DNA of 64,000 nucleotides from NCBI RefSeq assembly GCF_018320785.1, contig NC_054877.1:26270329-26334328 (forward strand), written 5' to 3'. Shown here piece by piece: positions 57,401 through 64,000 of this stretch; positions within the stretch are counted from its first letter, which is position 1, and the number at the start of each line of letters is the position of its first letter. The notes under the pieces are model-generated. The model was not told the origin of the DNA, made no database searches, and saw nothing but the letters and a program-made list of their open reading frames with translations. Made by a program: the position numbers and the translations under genes. This DNA is from Cheilinus undulatus. Taxonomy: Eukaryota > Chordata > Actinopteri > Labriformes > Labridae.

Positions 57401-60400
57401 AGGAAATCATGTCATTTTGTTTGGCAATATTTCATGACAACCTGTGAGACTACAAGACTGAGAACTAAAAAAATACACAAATGGCCTTAAAACATTGGGA
57501 GCAGATGACAAAAGATTAAAGTGTAGCTTCAGAGCAAAGTGAAAATGCAATATCCGATGACGGTGAAGACACAAACAGAAGAAGAGGAGGGAAAGGGGAG
57601 GAAAAAAGCAGGGCAGACTAGGAACAAAAAGTTGATGGGCATCTCTGGTCTAAAAGGAACTATTCCTCTCTTCTCTACGGAGGAGAGAGGATTAGGATCA
57701 TTAAGGAGAAATTGGTGTGAACTTGCTTTTCACAGAGCAGAATGACATGGTATCATGAACATTTAGCACAACATGCTTCTTTTTAGCCATTTAACTCTGA
57801 AGAGAGACTGCTGTCTAGACATGTGAGCAACTGTAAATGGAAACAATGTTTTTATAAGAAAGCCTCATTTTTACAATATTAAGAAAATGTTTCATCTTAG
57901 ATCTGTTTTTTGATCTAGACATATAAAGAAAATAAAGGACAGTTCTTTTTCCTTGATGTTGAATGCGGATGTCATCTGGATAAAGCTGCCACATTAACCT
58001 CCTGAGATCCTGCATACACATGAGGACATTACATTTCAGCTCTCCTAATGGGGGAATTTTACATCATTTTGGAATCATCATGGAATTTAAAGGATTTATT
58101 TGTACAATTTTGGGAATCTGATGAGAAACTTAAGGAGGAATTTGCATAAATATTTCCATAAATTTAAATGGAATTTTGGGGCAAATGTTTTTGTTTAGAC
58201 TTTATGACAAAGTTTTACTGAAACATTTTGTGAACATTTTTATAGGACACTTTTTAAGATGTCTTTAAGAATCTTCACATACATTTTAGATAAGTTTTGG
58301 AAATTTGTGTTGATTTTGGAAAGGAAAATTTCCAATAAATTCAGAACCTTTAATGGAAATATCGTTGATGTTTGGCCTGAACAATCCAAGTGGTCCACCA
58401 TCAATATGACTCCACCATCCCACTCTCAATGACTGACACCATTTCTTAGTGACTGAAGACCCCCAGCAACTGACTACATTTGCTCTAAAACCAATCCAGT
58501 GCTGTATTTTCTGTTGAACAGGATCTTCGTGAGATTTTTTTGGGCAAAACTGCTTCCTGTTCAAAGAGAAGGCAGATTTTTTTTAACTTAGCAGGTCCTA
58601 CTAATCCAAAATAAGTGGGAGAAACTAAAAATGTATTACAAACAAAGGCTTAGGTCTCAGGAGATTAATTTATCCATCTATCTTCAATACCAGTCCATCC
58701 TGGTAGTACTAGTCAAGTCTTCTATCATCCCAGGTTAAATCAAATAATGCACTGGTAGAACATGGGCAGGCAGCTAGTCTACAACGGGCCAGAAATGTTC
58801 TGGTGTCTGTTGTTCATCACCTGATATTCTGGGGATAATCTGTTTTTATGTGTGTCAGGTGGTAAATCTGACTTCTCAAAAAGACTATTTATTTGGACTT
58901 GCATGTTTTAGGTTAGCTGTTATAAGAACAGGAATAGAACAGATTGATGCCTGTGTGAATTATCTAGGTTCATTATAGATTTAAAAAAGCTAAAACAGGG
59001 TTATAACTGTGTTTGCTAAGCTTTGCTAACATATTCATAAAGTTACATGGACAGTGCAGCATGTGAGGCCACCGCTGGATTTCACACCGCTTGTGTGAAA
59101 AAGCACCAAATTGGATTGCATGACTTTGCCACATTATTCCATACATAATCACAATTTTCTCATCCTCCTCAGTTTCTCTCTCCTCTTTCTCTTTTCATCC
59201 TCCTCCTCCTCCTCCTCACCAAAAAGTGCATAATTTTTGGGACAATGCATGTATTTATAGCTTTAATTGAAACAGCAGATTAATTATCCGTCTCATAAAT
59301 AATTCCCACTTGGTCAACCAAGCAGAGGTGGAGTTAAAGCAGCAGCAGCAGAATTTTTATTAATGTTCTTTGTATTCACATATTTCTCTCTGGCAGGCCC
59401 AGAGGAACGAGAGAGAGTCCATCAGGCAGAAACTTGCCCTTGGCAGTTTCTATGACGACGAGCCAGTCATCTACACCAGCTGCAGCAAGAACGGCCCGTC
59501 CTCCCGGTGGGTTTGGATCAAGTGTTTGTCTGAGTGTGTTACCGTTTGATCAATGTAGCCTTTTGAAGCACAGCACCAATATTTGTGTGTTTCAGCTCCT
59601 GACAGCTGACACTTTGGATCTTTAGATGTTCTCACAGAATTTATTCTTAGCTGGTTGGCAGGGTAACAGTGAGATATGCCCTAGATATAATGAATTATTG
59701 ATTCTCTGAAAACATTAATCTATTTTAATCTCTGAATTTTAAACGAATCGTTGCTTTCACAGATGCTATGTGCTGCTTGAACAAAAACATCCTCATATTG
59801 ACTATGTAACAGACAAACTGAACTTTCCATTTCAAGCCTGTTCAACACACAGGCAAACAGACTTAAATATCAGACTAAACTTGTTTGATTGTGTGTATAC
59901 TGATTCACATACTGTAAGTCTGTAAAGATAGCTTCTTCATCCAATAGACAACATATACACTCCTGATTTTATTTTTTTCAGTTGTCCAGGCCTATTTTAT
60001 TTTGTCCCTCCAAGAGCTGACAATTTGGAGATGAGTGGATCTCACTGTGATGTGATAGTGTTCACAATTTTTCTCACTACCATGTCTTTTAGGCATTTAT
60101 AACACTGAGCTCCAAATGGCCTATACATGCAGTTATGTCACAGCCAAGTTAGAGGGCTGTTAGAACAGTTTAGCAAGCACTGTGCGTAAATAACACATAA
60201 ATGAGAGATAAAACTAATATAATTGACTTTATGAGTTGTTGGTTTCCCATGTTGGCAGCAAATGACTGTCGCAGTCTATCTAGTAACAATGGGTGATACA
60301 GTGGAGAGAAGCATGTGGTGGTATCAATTTAAATACACTTTTAGTTATTCTTTGTTGGGGTGGTGTTGTCCTAACAGCTAGGTCTGTGCACACCATGAAC

Positions 60401-63400
60401 AGAGGCTTAGGGTTGAAATGTGACCTTTAGCTCCTTTCCTGCCTGTCATTCCCCATCCTCCCATCCCTGCTGCCCACTCATATGCCCTGTCTCTAAAAAA
60501 GTAACATTTGAACAGTCATACTCGACGCATGGCTCATCAAATAGCCACATGTGGCTATTTGATAGTGGCTTGTGGCTCTTTTCCATTGTATTTGGAAAAA
60601 TAGTTTCCCAGAAAACCTTAAAAAAAAGGGAAATTTCGACATCAGAAATGATTCATTGTAAGTCACATCAATTATTTTGTTTCCCACCTATATACATTTG
60701 GCATTAAATGTCAAATTCAACAGTCAGCCTTTATTTTTGGTCTGTATATTTCTATCCAAGATTTGCAAGAAAAAACAAGCAAGATTAATATCATTGATCA
60801 CTACCAGAATCTGACTTATCTTGTTTTTAACATTTATCTAAATTTTGTTTGATTGATTCAAGATGAATGTCGAGTTTTTTTGTTATCCAATACTCATTAA
60901 TGATATTTAAACTTAAAAAATACAATGAATTATTTTCACATATCTTTTATTTTTCACCCATCTGAAGTATCTGATCTTAGAATTTCATGATTTTCTATCT
61001 TTGTCTTTAAATGTTTACCATATTAAACTAATCTTTTTAAATAGATTCGTTATTAGTGTGTGTAGATTAGCGGATATTTTAATTAATAAGCAGACGGAGT
61101 TTATGAACATCTGAAGGAGTTGACACATGGGGATATGAAATAATGGTTTAAACTAGCTTTTTAATCCAAATAATTATCTTAATCGACTATAGATAAAAGA
61201 AAATTTATCAAAATGAAAGGTGAAACAAAACTCTCTGCATATTCTGATAAATCAACAATTTGGCTCTTCATATGAGCAGGGTTGAGTTACACTGCATTAG
61301 AAGCTAAAAAACAAATCTATTAAAAGTATGTACACACTGTCCCTTGTTTGTATCACAACTTAAAACTTAAGAGAACAAGAATGAGTAACTCTAAAATGAA
61401 AGCCATGTTAAAGGGCACAGTCAGTTCATGGGAAGTGACATCAGACTAAATATTAACTCACAAGCAGAACAACAATGCATGGAAACAGTAGGCACAGAGG
61501 AGGTGGCAAAGTGGTTAGCAGTTACGTGTGTGCTGCTCAGATTGAAACTCAGCAATTCCCAGACATCATGAGTCAGACAGATGTGGAAAATTGTAAAAAT
61601 ACTGCCAAAATATGAAATTTCCCATTGAGAATTTAGCCTGCATCTTCTAAAATAAGCAACCATGTAAACAGATTTGAATTATTTAATTATTTATATCTCC
61701 TTCTGAGCCTCTGTGAATTTTGTCTTAATTTTGTTTCTTGCATTCAGTTTAAATACAATGCTGTGAAAATGAGTATGAGAGCCAAGTGTAAAATAGTTCA
61801 GCTTTGTGAGTAAGGGTGCCAACTTAATGCTTTCTGTTGCCACTAAGTTGATACAATGAAAAATGCTGAGTTTTTTTTCCAATAATAATATATGTGTCAT
61901 TTGAAATAGTTCCAACATTTAAAGTTTAGCCCGAAGAAAATTTTGGCTCAACCTAAATCTATATGTTCACTTGGTATATATCCTACATAGTTTAAGAAAC
62001 TCAATATAATATGTTGTGTCAGCTAGTTCAGTGGTCAAAAGTGCACCCTATAAATCATAATTTGTTCACTACTGAAAACTTGAAATCAAGTTGGAATTGA
62101 CAGTGAATGTTTTTTGATTTGTATTTAAGTTGTTGTATTAGTTTGGATCCCCTGTGCAGAAATGTGACCTTTAAAGAGTGTATATGTATCTATAATGTGC
62201 CAAAATCTTGATGATTTTAAATTGATGGGTGTGACCAACACTGGGTTTAACATATGAAACCAAAACTCAATTACAAAGGGGAATGATTTTTGCAGAAACT
62301 TTGGTATTTCATGTTTGTTTTGCACACATGCAAAGACACGTAGTGGAAAGAGCTGCATTACATCAGAGACCTGATGGTTAACCAAACACACTACAACGTC
62401 AACACAACTCTGGTTTCTTTTCATGAAAGCTTTGACCTCTAGTACCGTCTAGCTCTCAGGCTTTTTTTTTTTTTTTTTGTTAATGAAGTGGGTGTTAGGA
62501 TATAACACACTGTTGAGGAAGTATAGTTCCTTTGTGAGCTTCTGAAAGAAGAAGTGATGCCTAGAATGAGTCTGGGGCTGTGACACAGTCATGTGACCTC
62601 TAGTAGAGGTACAGGTGCACCCTCTGGGATATCCAATACTTCCCTGTCAGGTTTATGAGGTCTTTTTGAAGTTATTGTTCTCATACTAGCCTAGTCAAAG
62701 GCTACTTTGTGCTGTCAGAGTGTTGTGATCTGGAACTGAATGAATGGAGTTTTGAGCTTTTGGAAAAGCTGGGGTTTGAGGTTTTACTGCTGTGGAGGAG
62801 ATGATGTTATTTTTGTGACCAAAATTGTTTCATCTAAGTTTTTATTTGCTAATTTGCTTTTTCTTCATGATTAGGGCATAGTGTCATTAATGCACCTCCT
62901 GGCCAAAAATATATGGACTCATGAACATAACCTGTATTTATTCACCTCTAATTGGTCATAGTCTGGTCAGATATATTTCTAAAACCACGGAGACTGAAAT
63001 ACTGCAACATCTGTCAACATTTTCCTCCTTTACATCAACAGAAGCTTGGGCTAAACCAGGATAGGCACTATTATCACACAATTAGGCTGAGGTTTACAAT
63101 AGAACATACACTTCTTTCATATCACACTGGTGCGGCTAAGGTCAAGGCTCCTAGCAGGGAAACTATTATAAAACACCCTTAACAATCTGCATTGTATTTT
63201 TCCTTAATTGGACAGAAGCAAGTGAACAGGTGTGTTCTTTTTTAGTGTTTTGCTTCAAATAGATTATATTTAATGTAATTTTATCAACATTGCTACTTCT
63301 GTATATAAGTTCTTACAACCTTTGGGATGAAGAGATACACTTTTCTTTTTTGAAACACAAAAACAGAGGAGTGCCCCATGGACTCTAGAACTTGGTCCAA

Positions 63401-64000
63401 AATTTTGGTATGAATAAAAAGATATCTTTTTGAAGGTAGATTTAAAAAATCCCAACATTGGTATGTTAATAAATCAGTACAGTTGGTTAGTAATTTCTCT
63501 TTTGTCTCCATAGGTTTCACTCTTACTTTGGATATTTTTTTCTTTATCTACTGAAGATCACAGCTTTACCCCTCATCTCTGTTACGGTGTGTTTTGTACT
63601 TTCAGGCTGCAGAGTGGGGTGAATCTACAGGTGTGTTTTGTGAACGACAGCAGCAGTGACAAAGACAGTGATGCTGAAGACAGCAGGACAGAGACCAGTT
63701 TGGACACGCCACTATCCCCTGTGGTATGCAGAGAGTGTGGATAGTCTCTTTGTGCTTGTGTGTTCCTGTTTCGCCCCACTAGTCTCGTTAACTTACAAAA
63801 GAATCACGTGCAAGACCACATCACCAGTAATGTCATGAAATTACTCAAATTACTTCCCTTCCAGAGCAAGCAGAGCTCATCATTATCTGACCGAGACACA
63901 GCAGAGGAGGACTCGGACCCATTGGATGACTGCAGCGGGTTCTGGCGGGTGCAGCGGAGGCTGCAGGAGGAGGCCCGGGTGGCGCTGGCTCTGGCTCGAC
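54448..64000 (+). CDS. schip1: Schwannomin-interacting protein 1 (5' half, cut by window end)
   Basis: SCHIP1 binds merlin/schwannomin (NF2) and has roles at axon initial segments and nodes. Shared exons are 59397-59506 ([20 protein letters not shown], then [16 protein letters not shown]), 63606-63723 ([20 protein letters not shown], then [12 protein letters not shown]) and 63865-64000 ([20 protein letters not shown] and on to [15 protein letters not shown]). They match human SCHIP1 closely. Two first exons can feed the 59397 exon in phase 0. One is 54448-54681 (78 codons, acidic start [15 protein letters not shown], ending RSRLSSIS). The other is 56631-56660 ([10 protein letters not shown]), which resembles the short human isoform start as I recall it. 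The C-terminal coiled coil lies past the window. The introns run to 4 kb. The long human N-terminal exon is not seen here. Confidence 0.88.
56375..56560 (+). promoter_or_regulatory. Pyrimidine-rich promoter of short schip1 isoform
   Basis: A long CT-rich tract (about 56378-56535) is followed by GCAGTATATGAGAGG near 56545 and then, 70-85 bp later, the ATG of the ten-codon exon at 56631. The exon closes with a donor CAG|GTGTGG. A promoter here is inferred from the in-phase first exon and the base composition. Confidence 0.45.
58030..58340. repeat. Diffuse AT-rich repeat, opposite strand
   Basis: GGAATTTTACATC, TGGAATTTAAAGG, ATTTTGGGAATC, GGAGGAATTTGC and GGAATTTTGGGGCAAATG are the reverse-strand style of the 12655-13394 tract. 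It lies in a schip1 intron. Family not assigned. Confidence 0.45.
59178..59218. repeat. Pyrimidine / (TCC)n simple repeat
   Basis: CT-rich run ending in about six TCC units, roughly 180 bp before the schip1 exon at 59397. Confidence 0.8.
60536..60563. repeat. Perfect 28-bp palindrome
   Basis: From ATCAAATAGCCAC to GTGGCTATTTGAT, centred on CATG, every base pairs with its mirror base. It lies in the 4-kb schip1 intron. The surrounding 'gcatggctcatcaaatagcc...tagtggcttgtggctctttt' resembles the terminal part of hAT-like fish repeats, but no target duplication or partner end is clear. Confidence 0.85.

Noticed and set aside
62895-63250. Possible Tc1-type end near CACCTCCTGGCCAAAAATAT
   Set aside because: It resembles the terminal motif at 14819, but no transposase piece or matching second end is visible.

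Overview
The window is animal nuclear DNA, almost certainly from a ray-finned (teleost) fish. Genes are split by GT-AG introns. Introns and spacers are AT-rich and full of fish-type repeats: Tc1/mariner and hAT DNA transposons, a tRNA-derived SINE, and L2- and L1-like LINE scraps. Every coordinate, reading frame and splice phase given here was worked out by eye.

Layout. (1) 1-2500: spacer with a degenerate Tc1 end. (2) 2500-11310, plus strand: a complete kinesin-13 gene, best read as kif2c/MCAK; 22 coding exons join in phase to 705 aa. (3) 11310-16000: spacer holding a diffuse AT-rich repeat interrupted by a LINE 3' half and a Tc1 piece. (4) 16178-22970, plus strand: selenot (selenoprotein T), with an in-frame TGA selenocysteine codon and a SECIS element in the 3' UTR. 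(5) 24841-31699, minus strand: an erich6-like gene with a FAM194 domain, convergent with selenot as recalled for human 3q25. (6) 33486-51840, plus strand: four tandem paralogues of a secreted protein family I cannot name, plus one orphan exon of the family. Each protein has a signal peptide, a four-cysteine ZP-N-like module with invariant cysteine spacing, and a long Pro/Thr/Tyr-rich tail. The first three are close copies; the fourth is diverged. (7) 54448-64000 and beyond, plus strand: the 5' half of schip1, with two alternative first coding exons and three downstream exons, cut by the window end.

kif2c, selenot, erich6 and schip1 are ordinary conserved genes, and three of them (selenot, erich6, schip1) keep human 3q25 linkage. 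The array between erich6 and schip1 is the lineage-specific part and the best candidate for something undescribed. Its three near-identical copies show tandem duplication, exon debris and local gene conversion. Each copy is also followed by a member of one long-terminal-inverted-repeat DNA element family.

No CRISPR array, rRNA gene, stand-alone tRNA gene, retrovirus-like or Polinton-like element was seen.
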